A stretch of 64,000 nt of DNA from CBDDIP01 sp965229005. GTDB taxonomy: Bacteria > Actinomycetota > Acidimicrobiia > Acidimicrobiales > Ilumatobacteraceae. The stretch lies in assembly GCA_965229005.1 (NCBI GenBank), contig CBDDIP010000001.1, forward strand, positions 62,001-126,000, read 5' to 3'. This document shows, piece by piece, positions 33,735-42,327 of the stretch. The notes beneath the pieces were generated by a model, which was not told the DNA's origin, did no database searches, and saw only the letters and a list, made by a program, of their open reading frames with translations. Within the stretch, counting starts at the first letter, position 1, and the number at the start of each line of letters is the position of its first letter. Made by a program: the position numbers and the translations under genes.

Positions 33735-35032
33735 CCACCGTGTCCATCGTCATCGCCACGCTCGACCGGGCAAACTCACTCGAGGCAACACTGGCGTCGC
33801 TTCGGCACCTGCAGCACGACGCGTTCGAGGTCATCGTCGTCAATGGTCCCTCGACGGACCACACCGAACAGGTGGTCGGAGCACACCGCGATGTGCGCAT
33901 GTTGAGCAATCCGGAGAGGAACCTCGCGCGGTCGCGCAACATCGGGATCGAAGCATCGGCCGGGGATCTCGTCGCGTTCATCGACGACGACGCGCTGCCT
34001 GAGTTCACCTGGCTCCGGGATCTCAGCGCGTCGTTCACCGACGCGGAGGTCGCAGGTGCGGGTGGTCCTGTGCTCGATGAGACCGGCATGGCGTTCCAGT
34101 ATCGGTACAGCGCCGTGAACCGCCTCGGGCAACCGACGCACCGCGACCGCATCGTCCACCCGGACCATTGCTTCCCCGGATCTTTCACCGTGCCGTACAT
34201 CCAGGGCACGAACATGATCTTCCGGCGCTCCGCCCTCGTGTCCGTGGGTGGCTTCGACGAGACCTACGAGTACTTCCACGACGAGACCGATCTGTGCATG
34301 CGCCTGGTCGACGCCGGCCTCGTCATCGAGCAGTCGGATCGCGGTGTGGTTCACCACAAGTCGGCTGCGTCGGCGGTCCGCGGCGCAGGTCGGATCGTGA
34401 CCAATTGGTACCCGATCGTCAAGAACAACACGTACTTCGCCCATCGTCATGCCAGAGGCCATCGGTCGAGCACCGAGATCGACGCGGCATGCAGGGCCTT
34501 TGGCTCCGCGGTGGTCAGCGAGGCAGGTCGCTGCGAAGTCGAGGGACTCGTCGAGAGAGGGTTCGCCGAGGCCACGGTGCAGGTGGTCGCGAGGGCGCTC
34601 GCCGACGGCAGCGCCGCTGCGCTCCGGCGAGCCACCACAAGGTGCCTGACCGCGCCAGACAGGTCGATCGCGCCGACGAGACTCCCCGCTCGACGCACCG
34701 TCGTCATCTGCGCCGCGCGCAGCGCCGACGTCGACGAGGTTGCTCGCATCGCGCTCGCTGCAGACGTGGTCGTTCGGGTCGTCGAAGCCAGCGGGATCCA
34801 GGCCTCCGTCGAGCTCGAGGGTGAGACGTGGCGACACCGGCTCGCGGTCCCGAGCGACATCGCAGGCGCGCTGGTACACGAGGTCGAAAGAATCCAATCG
34901 TTCGCCCCTGTGGACGCCGTCATCACGCACCGCGCGACGGGGATCCGCTCCTCATCGGCTCCCGTGGACATCGAAGCGCTGGAGCTGCCACCTGGCTGGA
35001 TCGCAGGCGCACCCCCGCTCCACATCGAGTGA
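33731..35032 (+). CDS. Glycosyltransferase family 2 with an extra C-terminal region
   Basis: 433 residues. The GT2 domain (about 1-255) shows VSIVIATLDRANSLE, VIVVNGPSTDHT, NLARSRNIGIEAS, AFIDDDALPEF and GFDETYEYFHDETDLCMRL. The last 130 residues are weakly conserved, with two short beta/alpha stretches (RTVVICAARSADVD, ADVVVRVVEASG), and are not recognised. Its codon third positions are a little less GC-rich than in the neighbours, as in the following genes to about 43000, which may mean more recent acquisition. Coupled to the coiled-coil gene upstream by GTGA. Confidence 0.85.
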   Translation: MTTVSIVIATLDRANSLEATLASLRHLQHDAFEVIVVNGPSTDHTEQVVGAHRDVRMLSNPERNLARSRNIGIEASAGDLVAFIDDDALPEFTWLRDLSASFTDAEVAGAGGPVLDETGMAFQYRYSAVNRLGQPTHRDRIVHPDHCFPGSFTVPYIQGTNMIFRRSALVSVGGFDETYEYFHDETDLCMRLVDAGLVIEQSDRGVVHHKSAASAVRGAGRIVTNWYPIVKNNTYFAHRHARGHRSSTEIDAACRAFGSAVVSEAGRCEVEGLVERGFAEATVQVVARALADGSAAALRRATTRCLTAPDRSIAPTRLPARRTVVICAARSADVDEVARIALAADVVVRVVEASGIQASVELEGETWRHRLAVPSDIAGALVHEVERIQSFAPVDAVITHRATGIRSSSAPVDIEALELPPGWIAGAPPLHIE

Positions 35033-35045
35033 GCGCGTCCGTCGG

Positions 35046-35059
35046 TACACTCCCCGCCC
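35046..35059 (+). promoter_or_regulatory. -10-like hexamer, leaderless
   Basis: TACACT (35046-35051) lies 8 bases before GTG 35060 in the 27-base gap after the previous gene. No Shine-Dalgarno sequence is present. Confidence 0.5.
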
Positions 35060-36559
35060 GTGGTTGCTCCTCGTAGCTTCTACGCCGACGGGACTTCGAT
35101 CACGAGCTTCACCGAACAGCGCCGCCGCGTGCTGCTGGTCGGCAGCTACCTGGGATTCCCGAACTTCGGCGACATCCTCCAACTCAAAGGCGCGATCCGA
35201 TTCCATCGCCAGCACACCGGGCTCGAGCCCACCGTGTTGCTGAGCACGGACGCGATCACGGGCCCCGACTTCGTCGAACACGTCCGAGCGGCGTTCGCGA
35301 TCGAGGAGGTCGTGTTCTGGTCGCCGGATCGTGCCGACTTCTCGGACGTGGGGCTCTCCCTCTTCACCGATGATCTCCCGATCGGCCACGCGCACATCTA
35401 CGGCGGCGGGTTCTTCAATCGTTACTGGGGCGCCGGGATGGCGGAGCAAGCGAGGGAAGCACTGACACGCTTCGCGATCACCTCGTGCGTGGTCAGCGGA
35501 CAACAGGTCGATCCACAGTTCGCCGACGATCTGGTCGCGCTCCTCGAAGACCTCCCGATCGTCCTCGTGGGTTGCCGGGACGCACTGTCGGTCGACCTCC
35601 TGAGAAGCAGAGGTGTCGCTGCCGAGTACTCGTTCGACGACGCGAGCGAACAGGTGCACGCCCTCGCCCCGCGCCTCGTCCACGACGATGGCATCGAGGT
35701 GGAACACCCGACGGTTCTCGTGCACATGAACGCCTCTGCGTACACGGCAGAGAGCGACGTCGATGAGGTGAGCCTGTTCGCGGGCATGCTCGACGACGTC
35801 GTGACGACGGTGGGCGCCGGTGTCAAAGCCATCGTGCTCCAGGCCTACACCGATCAGCGTGTCCATGAGGTCGTCGACACTCTCGGAGTGATCAGCCAAC
35901 TCGAGCACCACTTCCCGTTCCCGTCGTACGGCGTGATCCATCTCGACCACCTCGCGATGATGAGCGATGTCGATCACGTCGGCCCGGTCGACATCGGCGT
36001 CGCACCCTCTCGCTCGTTGGCGATCTCCTCCTCGTACCACGTCGCCATGTTGTGCGCGGCGATGGGCGTGCCCTGCTGGTTGCGGGCGCGCAACGACTAC
36101 TACGAGCAGAAGAACGACACGCTTTCGCTCCCGAAGGTGGATCTGCAGACGTTTCTTCACGATCCGCACCCGATCGACCTTCGGCGGCAGCTCGCGGCGC
36201 GGCTCGACTGGTGCGCAACCGTCGTCGCCGTCTACTCGAAGCTGGACATCGTTCCGACAAGGGCAGCCCATCGCGCCGACGGCGGCACGGACACATCCGA
36301 TTCCCCCGCGCCGGTCGGCAAGCGCAAGACCAGTGGCCATACGGCGATGAAGCAGCTCGCCGAGATGGTCGGTGAACTGCAGACGGTGGTCGCCTGGCAT
36401 GCCGAACAGCACGCGAACTGGCGGCGTGAGACGGAGCATCGTGACGAGGTCATCGCCGACCTGAAGAGGTGGATCGATCACCTGGAAGCTGATGTGAGCC
36501 GCCTGCCGACCACGCTCTCCGAGGCCGGCACCGGACCGGACGAACCCCCGGCGCGCTGA
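35060..36559 (+). CDS. Polysaccharide pyruvyltransferase-like protein with C-terminal coiled coil
   Basis: 499 residues. Residues about 20-380 follow the WcaK/CsaB-type pyruvyltransferase fold: RVLLVGSYLGFPNFGD with ILQLKGA (NxGD start), HIYGGGFFNRYWG (the GGG loop), IVLVGCRDALSVDLLRSRGV and SISSSYHVAMLCAAMGVP (the SxRxH-like C-lobe, here S-x-x-H). Such enzymes put a pyruvate ketal on a sugar using phosphoenolpyruvate. The last 90 residues are a Ser/Pro-rich linker and a coiled coil (MKQLAEMVGELQTVVAW, then DEVIADLKRWIDHLEADV), again the build seen in this locus. Function on a particular sugar is not known. Confidence 0.78.
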   Translation: MVAPRSFYADGTSITSFTEQRRRVLLVGSYLGFPNFGDILQLKGAIRFHRQHTGLEPTVLLSTDAITGPDFVEHVRAAFAIEEVVFWSPDRADFSDVGLSLFTDDLPIGHAHIYGGGFFNRYWGAGMAEQAREALTRFAITSCVVSGQQVDPQFADDLVALLEDLPIVLVGCRDALSVDLLRSRGVAAEYSFDDASEQVHALAPRLVHDDGIEVEHPTVLVHMNASAYTAESDVDEVSLFAGMLDDVVTTVGAGVKAIVLQAYTDQRVHEVVDTLGVISQLEHHFPFPSYGVIHLDHLAMMSDVDHVGPVDIGVAPSRSLAISSSYHVAMLCAAMGVPCWLRARNDYYEQKNDTLSLPKVDLQTFLHDPHPIDLRRQLAARLDWCATVVAVYSKLDIVPTRAAHRADGGTDTSDSPAPVGKRKTSGHTAMKQLAEMVGELQTVVAWHAEQHANWRRETEHRDEVIADLKRWIDHLEADVSRLPTTLSEAGTGPDEPPAR

Positions 36560-36610
36560 ACGGCTGCTGCCGCGGCCTCATTCGTCTGCCCGATGAGGCA
36601 AGGTAGACGG

Positions 36611-37651
36611 ATGGATTCGGACCACTCGCTCCCCGCCGACTACGTGTCGCGCGACGTGCCGAGCTACTTCGACGACGAGACGGGCGACGTGCTCTGGCAA
36701 CCGGACGTGTACCGGACGGCGCGAATGATCGCCGATCGGCTCGACGCCAGGATCGTGATCGACCTCGGGTGCGGTGCCGGCACCAAGATGGGCGTGTTCG
36801 CCGGTCATCGGATGATCGGAGTCGATCTTCCGGGCCCCAACCTGCGGGAATTCCGGGCTCGATTCCCCGATGCCACCGCCCTCGAGTTCGATCTCGGCAG
36901 CCCGAACCGCATCCCGCTCGACGACGTGATCCTCGACGGTGCGCTCGTGGTCTGCTCCGACGTCATCGAGCACGTGCCCGATCCGGCTCCGCTGCTGCGC
37001 TTCGTCGCACGCGCCACCCTCGCCGGCGCGTCCGTGGTGCTGTCCACGCCGGAACGAGCGATCACCTGGGGGAGCCGGCACCGAGGACCTCCGCCGAACG
37101 AAGCCCACGTCCGCGAGTGGTCACTGGAGGAGCTGCGGTCGCTGCTCGCTTCGTTCGGCATCGAGCACGTATGCAGCGGCCTGACGAGATCGAACGATGC
37201 CAGTGCTCTCCTCGCCACGTCGATCGTCGGCGCGTTCCCTGATGTCGCCTCCCGCGATCGATGCGCCGATCTGATCGAACGACACCGGGCCGATGCAGCC
37301 GGCGCCGCACTCGTTTCCCTGCGCGATCAGGTGCTCGAAGCCGAGGAAGCACTCGCTGAGGCATTGGCGCTTCGGACCGAGGCAGAGCAACGACTGGCCG
37401 AGGCGACTCGATCGCACTCGTTGCAGACGCGGGCCACCGTGGCCGAGCACGACCGAAGGTTTGCAGCGTCGACGACCTGGCACGAGCAGCACCTCGCCGA
37501 CACATCGGCCTGGTACGAGCAGCGGATCGAGTCGATCGAGGCACACGCCGGCACGGTGGCAGCCGGGTTCCTGGCCGAGATCGACCGACGCGACAGGGAG
37601 ATCGCAGAGCTCCGCGCCCAGGTCGACGACGCGACGCGTGCGCGCACATGA
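36611..37651 (+). CDS. Class I SAM-dependent methyltransferase with C-terminal coiled coil
   Basis: 346 residues. Motif I is IVIDLGCGAGTKMGVF, motif II ends in IGVDLPG, and LVVCSDVIEHVPDP and GASVVLSTPERA complete a Methyltransf_11-like domain (1-230). Residues about 235-346 are a long coiled coil (LVSLRDQVLEAEEALAEALA, then RRDREIAELRAQVDDA). The layout recalls WbdD-like chain-capping methyltransferases, where a coiled coil measures chain length for an ABC exporter; here no kinase domain is present. ATG 36611 is preferred (CAAGGT 6 bases upstream); an in-frame ATG at 36593 would add six residues. Confidence 0.82.
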   Translation: MDSDHSLPADYVSRDVPSYFDDETGDVLWQPDVYRTARMIADRLDARIVIDLGCGAGTKMGVFAGHRMIGVDLPGPNLREFRARFPDATALEFDLGSPNRIPLDDVILDGALVVCSDVIEHVPDPAPLLRFVARATLAGASVVLSTPERAITWGSRHRGPPPNEAHVREWSLEELRSLLASFGIEHVCSGLTRSNDASALLATSIVGAFPDVASRDRCADLIERHRADAAGAALVSLRDQVLEAEEALAEALALRTEAEQRLAEATRSHSLQTRATVAEHDRRFAASTTWHEQHLADTSAWYEQRIESIEAHAGTVAAGFLAEIDRRDREIAELRAQVDDATRART

Positions 37652-37683
37652 GCGGCCGACGCCTCGTCGACGGGCAGACACGC

Positions 37684-37701
37684 TAGGCTCTCGGCCCGGT
37701 C
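37684..37701 (+). promoter_or_regulatory. -10-like hexamer before the large glycosyltransferase
   Basis: TAGGCT (37684-37689) lies 12 bases before the ATG at 37702, in a 50-base gap. It repeats the TAGGCTCT sequence found before wzm. Confidence 0.4.
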
Positions 37702-40191
37702 ATGGCGGCTAACTCCACAACGCACGATCGGCATCGGACCGCCGTCATCGTGCCCCACTACAACCAGTCCGGCTACGTGGCCGAAGCCGTTGCTTTAGCG
37801 ACGTCGCAGGCGGCACACGTCATCGTCGTGGACGATGCGTCTTCCATCCAGCACGCTGCCGCGCTGGACGCAGCGACTCGGCTGCCGTTCGGCTCGTCGG
37901 TGACGCTGCTGCGGCGAGCGACGAACGGCGGACTGTCCGCGGCGCGGAACACGGGGATCGAGTGGGCGCTGCGCCACCACCCGGAGGTCGAGTTCATCCT
38001 GCCGCTCGACGCCGACGACCTGATCAGCTCGACCACCGTCCGCGACCTGGAACAGCGCTTCGACGAGATCGACGATCCCACCACCGGCTGGCTGTACGGC
38101 GACGGCACGCTGTTCGGGTCGTTCGAGGGCATGGCCCGGATGCCGAGCCGCTTCAGCCGTTACCGCCTCCGCGACCACAACCTGTGCTTCTCCACGAGCT
38201 TCCTGCATCGTCGGTTGTTCGACGCTGGGCTCCGCTACGACGAGTCGCTGGTCAACGGCTTCGAGGACTGGGAGTTCTACCTGCACGCCACCGAGCGCGG
38301 GTTCTCGGGCGTGCACATCGGCGATTTCGGCTTCCACTACCGCAAGCACGGGATGTCCATGCTCGCCGCGAGCCAGGCACGGATGGCCCAGACCAAGCGC
38401 ACGATCGAGGCGCTCCACCCTGACACCTTCTCGCGTGAGGCAACCGCGAGAGCGGAACACGACGAGTTGCCTCGGTTCGCGATCGTCGACGTCGACCGCG
38501 GCTCGACGTCGTTCCTCTCGTCACCGGACTACGAACCACGCGTCGTCACGGACCCGGCCACCGCCCTCGACGGCTACACGCCGCCCATCGTGGTCATCGC
38601 GTCATCGGTGTGGCTCGACCAGCTTCGCAACCAGCGAATGCTCCACCAGGTGCTGTCGTTGATCCAGATGGCGATGCGCCACGAGCCCTACCTCATGCTG
38701 GGTTGGCACCTCGATTCCCGGCCGTTCGCTCGCGGTCTCGACGTCCGAGACACGGGCGTGCCGCCGTGCGGCATCGCCTTCTCGGCAGTGCATGCATCAG
38801 CCCCGGCGCGAGAGCTGCTCGACCTGATCGATGGCGCGTCAGATCGTCCAGCGACGACCCGCGTGCTCGGACCCGTCGTGGCCCACGCACCAGCGGCGCT
38901 CGGATCGATCGGCGACCCCGTGCTCGAGCGCCAGATCGACGAGCTGATGTGCACATTGCCGACCGCGCGGCCGTACAGCCGCCACGATCAGGTCGCCGTG
39001 CCGGACCGAACGTTCGCCTACGACCACGCGATTGCCGGCGTCGAGCAGGTCGAGCTACGACACCGACGAGCCGGCACGCGGAACGTCGGCGTGATCGTGC
39101 CGTGGATCGGGCTCGGCGGGATGGACCTGATCATGCTCGAACTCGCTCGAGCGATGGCCGACCGACCGGAGAACCGAGTTCACCTCATGACCTCCGAGAG
39201 CGGCCTGCTGGAGATGCGGGCGTCATATGCGACCGCGTTCACCACCATCAACCCGGTTCCGAACTCGTCGTACAAGGAACAGACGGTGCGGGCCTTCATG
39301 GAGGACATGGACGTGCTGATGATCGCCAACAGCGCAACGGCCTTCCACTACCTGCCCGCTGTGCGCGCACGGACTGCGCCAACCACACTGGTGTTCATCC
39401 AGAACGTCGACATCTCGGCCGACTCGCTGTCGGTCGGGTTCCTCTACCCACTCGCCCGGCAGTACGAAGGCTGCATCGACGGCTACGTGGTCCCGTCCAG
39501 GCTCACCGCCGATCAGATCGCCGGATTCGGCGTTCCCGAGCACAAGATCGTGGTCGTCCCGAACGCTGCCGTGTACGCCACCGACGACGACTGGGATCTC
39601 GATGTTGCACTTGAGTCCAAGCGAACCGGGCTGCCCGAGCGACCGCTACGCATCCTCTTCGCGGGCCGGTTCGACCGGCAGAAGGGCATGGATCGACTGA
39701 TCGCCGTCCTCGGCGAGCTCGATCGGCGAGGTGTGCCGATCCAGGCTCGTCTCGTCGGCCGCGCCGTCCTCGAGGGTGAACCCATCCCTGCGGGTGCAAA
39801 GATCCGGGTTGTGCCTCCGACGTTCGACCCCGCCGAGATGGCCTCCCACTTCGAATGGGCAGACTGCCTCGTCCTGCCGAGCCGTTGGGAAGGCCTGCCA
39901 CTCGTCATGCTCGATGCGATGGTCTTCGGGCTGCCGGTCGTCACCACCGACGTCGGCGGCATCCCCGAGTACGTCGCTGACGGACGGGAGTGCGTGCTCG
40001 TCGAGGACGCACTCGGCGACGACCACGTCATCGAGCGATTCGTGGAGACTCTCACCACCATGCACTCCGATCCGACCGCATTCGATGCGATGCGCCGGCG
40101 CGCGCACGACTGGGCGACGAACATCACGTGGCCAGCGATCCTCGAGCAGATCGAACACGCCATCCCCGCACTGATCGTGGAACCAACATGA
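37702..40191 (+). CDS. Two-domain glycosyltransferase: GT2 plus GT4
   Basis: 829 residues. The N-terminal GT2 domain (about 1-255) has AVIVPHYNQSGYV, VIVVDDASS, NGGLSAARNTGIEWAL, LPLDADDLIS and GFEDWEFYLHATERG. A middle region (about 260-450) is not recognised. The C-terminal GT4 domain (about 455-829) has VGVIVPWIGLGGMD, ILFAGRFDRQKGMDRLIAVL, DCLVLPSRWEGLPLVMLDAM and PVVTTDVGGIPEYV, the standard donor site with its E-x7-E-like pair. It likely adds two different sugars in sequence. Its stop overlaps the start of a small helical protein (ATGA). Confidence 0.88.
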   Translation: MAANSTTHDRHRTAVIVPHYNQSGYVAEAVALATSQAAHVIVVDDASSIQHAAALDAATRLPFGSSVTLLRRATNGGLSAARNTGIEWALRHHPEVEFILPLDADDLISSTTVRDLEQRFDEIDDPTTGWLYGDGTLFGSFEGMARMPSRFSRYRLRDHNLCFSTSFLHRRLFDAGLRYDESLVNGFEDWEFYLHATERGFSGVHIGDFGFHYRKHGMSMLAASQARMAQTKRTIEALHPDTFSREATARAEHDELPRFAIVDVDRGSTSFLSSPDYEPRVVTDPATALDGYTPPIVVIASSVWLDQLRNQRMLHQVLSLIQMAMRHEPYLMLGWHLDSRPFARGLDVRDTGVPPCGIAFSAVHASAPARELLDLIDGASDRPATTRVLGPVVAHAPAALGSIGDPVLERQIDELMCTLPTARPYSRHDQVAVPDRTFAYDHAIAGVEQVELRHRRAGTRNVGVIVPWIGLGGMDLIMLELARAMADRPENRVHLMTSESGLLEMRASYATAFTTINPVPNSSYKEQTVRAFMEDMDVLMIANSATAFHYLPAVRARTAPTTLVFIQNVDISADSLSVGFLYPLARQYEGCIDGYVVPSRLTADQIAGFGVPEHKIVVVPNAAVYATDDDWDLDVALESKRTGLPERPLRILFAGRFDRQKGMDRLIAVLGELDRRGVPIQARLVGRAVLEGEPIPAGAKIRVVPPTFDPAEMASHFEWADCLVLPSRWEGLPLVMLDAMVFGLPVVTTDVGGIPEYVADGRECVLVEDALGDDHVIERFVETLTTMHSDPTAFDAMRRRAHDWATNITWPAILEQIEHAIPALIVEPT

Positions 40192-40832
40192 CAGTCCCCG
40201 AGCTCGAAGCCTCGATCACCGGGGTCGTCCGCGCCGACGTCGTCATCGTCGACGCCTCCGAACATCAGCTCGATGACGAGCGGATCCTCGCGATCTCGGG
40301 TGACCACTGCGACGCACTCATCGAGTCCGACCCGATCGTGGTGCAGCCGGGCCAGCTCTGGGTGCTCGACTCGGCGAACGCCTCGACACCGACGCGTTCG
40401 GCGGCGCTCGCAGCGCTGGGCGCAGCGCCGATCAGCCCCATCCCGGAGCAGCGCTGGCAGGACATCGCCGAGCACCTCTCCACTCGACTGACCACCAGCC
40501 AGCACCGCCATGCCGCGGCCGTCCGCGAGGGCACCGTGCTGCGTCGCGAACTGAACCGTGCGTTGTCAGCTCTCGACGAGCGGCACTCGATCCTCGGCCT
40601 CCTGCCATCCCCGGCAATTGACGAGATCCTCGCGTCCCGCAGCGCGCAGCTGGCACTGCGACCGACCGATCCGGCCGCACTGATGACAGACGTGCGCAGC
40701 ACCCCGGAACACGACTCGAGAGAGGTCGAGCAGCTGCGCGCCGAGCTCGAAGCGATCAACCGCACCAGGTTGATGCGCTGGAGCCGCGCGCCGCGGCGGG
40801 TGTACGGCAGACTGAGACGGTTGCGTCGATGA
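40188..40832 (+). CDS. Unknown protein with coiled coil and glycosyltransferase-type tail
   Basis: 214 residues. The first 75 residues are a small alpha/beta region (ADVVIVDASEHQLD, DALIESDPIVVQPGQLWVLD) with no recognised motif. Residues about 95-130 and 175-195 are helical and heptad-like (REVEQLRAELEAINRT). The end, RTRLMRWSRAPRRVYGRLRR, resembles the end of the 88-residue protein at 17502-17768 and the LxxTxxxRxxxPLR-like tails of many O-antigen transferases. It is coupled on both sides by ATGA overlaps. An accessory role beside the large transferase is inferred. Confidence 0.65.
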   Translation: MTVPELEASITGVVRADVVIVDASEHQLDDERILAISGDHCDALIESDPIVVQPGQLWVLDSANASTPTRSAALAALGAAPISPIPEQRWQDIAEHLSTRLTTSQHRHAAAVREGTVLRRELNRALSALDERHSILGLLPSPAIDEILASRSAQLALRPTDPAALMTDVRSTPEHDSREVEQLRAELEAINRTRLMRWSRAPRRVYGRLRRLRR

Positions 40833-41581
40833 CCGCTGGAGTGCATCGAACAGCGCTCGTGAGCGCTGGTTCCACCTTGCATCCTTCGGCCTCCATCGGC
40901 GCGTTCACGTGCATCGGCGAGGACGGCGAAGCACCCGTCGTCGTTGCTGCTGACGTGCTGATCGGAGCGCACGCCACGGTGCTGCCCGGAGTGCGCATCG
41001 GGCGGGGTGCGCGTGTCATCGCCAACAGCGTGGTCTTCGACGACGTCCCGCCCCACGCGATCGTCGCCGGCGGTCCTGCCGTGATCGTCGGCTACCAGAA
41101 CCCGTTGGGCAACCTGACGCAGCCCGGCGTGCGAGCATCCGAGCTCGACCCGGATGATCCCAAGGCGATCGATCCGGCTTCGATGGTCCGTTTGCAGTCT
41201 GCGGCTGACATGCGCGGTTCGCTGGTCGTCGGCGAGTTCTCAGCGCTGCCGTTCGTACCGAAGCGGTTCTTCTGCGTCTATGGCGTCCAGTCCGGCAAGG
41301 TGCGCGGCGAGCACGCGCACCACCGTTGCGAACAGCTCCTCGTCGCGCTCCACGGTTCTGTTCGGTGCATCGTCGACGACGGGCGGGTCCGTCGAGAAGT
41401 CGTGCTCGACACTCCGACCGTCGGCCTGCACCTGCCGGCGCTCGTGTGGGGCACGCAGTTCGGCCATTCCGAAGACGCCGTGCTCCTCGTGCTCGCCAGC
41501 GAGGCCTACGACCACGCCGACTACATCCGGGACTACGAGGAGTACCTCGCGCTCGTTGGCAAGGTCGACACCGCCGAATGA
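40829..41581 (+). CDS. Fusion of hexapeptide acyltransferase and FdtA/QdtA-like sugar isomerase
   Basis: 250 residues. Residues 10-95 are a left-handed beta-helix (hexapeptide) segment: LHPSASIGAFTCIGEDG, VLIGAHATVLPGVRIGRGAR, HAIVAGGPAVIVG. Residues about 115-245 are a cupin of the WxcM/FdtA/QdtA family: PFVPKRFFCVYGV, RGEHAHHRCEQLLVALHGS, VWGTQFGHSEDAVLLVLAS and DYIRDYEEYL. FdtA and QdtA convert dTDP-4-keto-6-deoxyglucose to the 3-keto sugar; the HAH pair is the catalytic centre. The neighbours (acyltransferase next, DegT aminotransferase at 43283) complete a route to a dTDP-3-acylamino-3,6-dideoxyhexose. The first half is short and may lack acyltransferase activity. Confidence 0.85.
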   Translation: MTAGVHRTALVSAGSTLHPSASIGAFTCIGEDGEAPVVVAADVLIGAHATVLPGVRIGRGARVIANSVVFDDVPPHAIVAGGPAVIVGYQNPLGNLTQPGVRASELDPDDPKAIDPASMVRLQSAADMRGSLVVGEFSALPFVPKRFFCVYGVQSGKVRGEHAHHRCEQLLVALHGSVRCIVDDGRVRREVVLDTPTVGLHLPALVWGTQFGHSEDAVLLVLASEAYDHADYIRDYEEYLALVGKVDTAE

Positions 41582-42327
41582 ACCAGCCGGCTCGCCACCC
41601 GTCCGCGATCATCGACCCCAGCGCCGTCATCGGCGATGGATCGAGCATCGGCGCCCACGTCATCATCGGCCCGGCTGTGACCATCGGCCCAGGATCGGTG
41701 GTCGAGCCGTTCTGCATGCTCGGCACGCAGACCGACGCACCGCTGAACGTCGGTGGTGGGGCGCTGATCCGCAGCCACTCAGTCATCTACTCGGGCTCGA
41801 CCATCGGCCCACGGCTCGAGACCGGCCACCACACGACATTGCGGGAAGGGCACACGATCGGAACGAACCTCCGGGTCGGCAGCTACAGCGATCTCCAGGG
41901 GACGACGACGATCGGCGACCACGTTCGGATCCACTCCGGCGTGTTCGTGCCACAGCACACGTTCATCGGCGATTTCGTGTGGTTGTTCCCCCACGTGGTG
42001 CTGACCAACGATCCACACCCCCCGAGCGACGTTCACACCGCAGGTCCGACGATCGGTGATCGCGCCGTCATCGGGGCCAGGGCGGTGGTCCTGCCGGGCA
42101 TCGCGATCGGCGCCGACGCCTTCGTCGCAGCAGGGGCAACCGTTACTCGAGAGGTGCTCGCCGGACGAGCGGTCGTCGGGACGCCGGCCCGCGACATCGG
42201 TCCCACCTCGACGATCCGGTGGGCTGATCGAGAGCGGGAAGGCTCGCCGTACCCCTGGTGGCGACACTTCTCACGCGGCTACTCCGACGTCGTGTTCGAC
42301 GACGATGGTCCGCGATCGGCGCCCTGA
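41578..42327 (+). CDS. Hexapeptide-repeat acyltransferase (FdtC/QdtC-like)
   Basis: 249 residues, nearly all left-handed beta-helix: IIDPSAVIGDGSSIGAHVII, VTIGPGSVVEPFCML, TTIGDHVRIHSGVFV, FVWLFPHVVLTNDPHPP and the closing VVGTPARDIG. The NDPHPP loop is typical of sugar N-acyltransferases. It likely acylates the 3-amino group of the dTDP sugar made by the isomerase encoded upstream and the DegT aminotransferase. The ATG overlaps the previous stop. Its last 49 bases overlap the end of the convergent GtrB-like gene, a long overlap that keeps both frames open. Confidence 0.85.
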   Translation: MNQPARHPSAIIDPSAVIGDGSSIGAHVIIGPAVTIGPGSVVEPFCMLGTQTDAPLNVGGGALIRSHSVIYSGSTIGPRLETGHHTTLREGHTIGTNLRVGSYSDLQGTTTIGDHVRIHSGVFVPQHTFIGDFVWLFPHVVLTNDPHPPSDVHTAGPTIGDRAVIGARAVVLPGIAIGADAFVAAGATVTREVLAGRAVVGTPARDIGPTSTIRWADREREGSPYPWWRHFSRGYSDVVFDDDGPRSAP

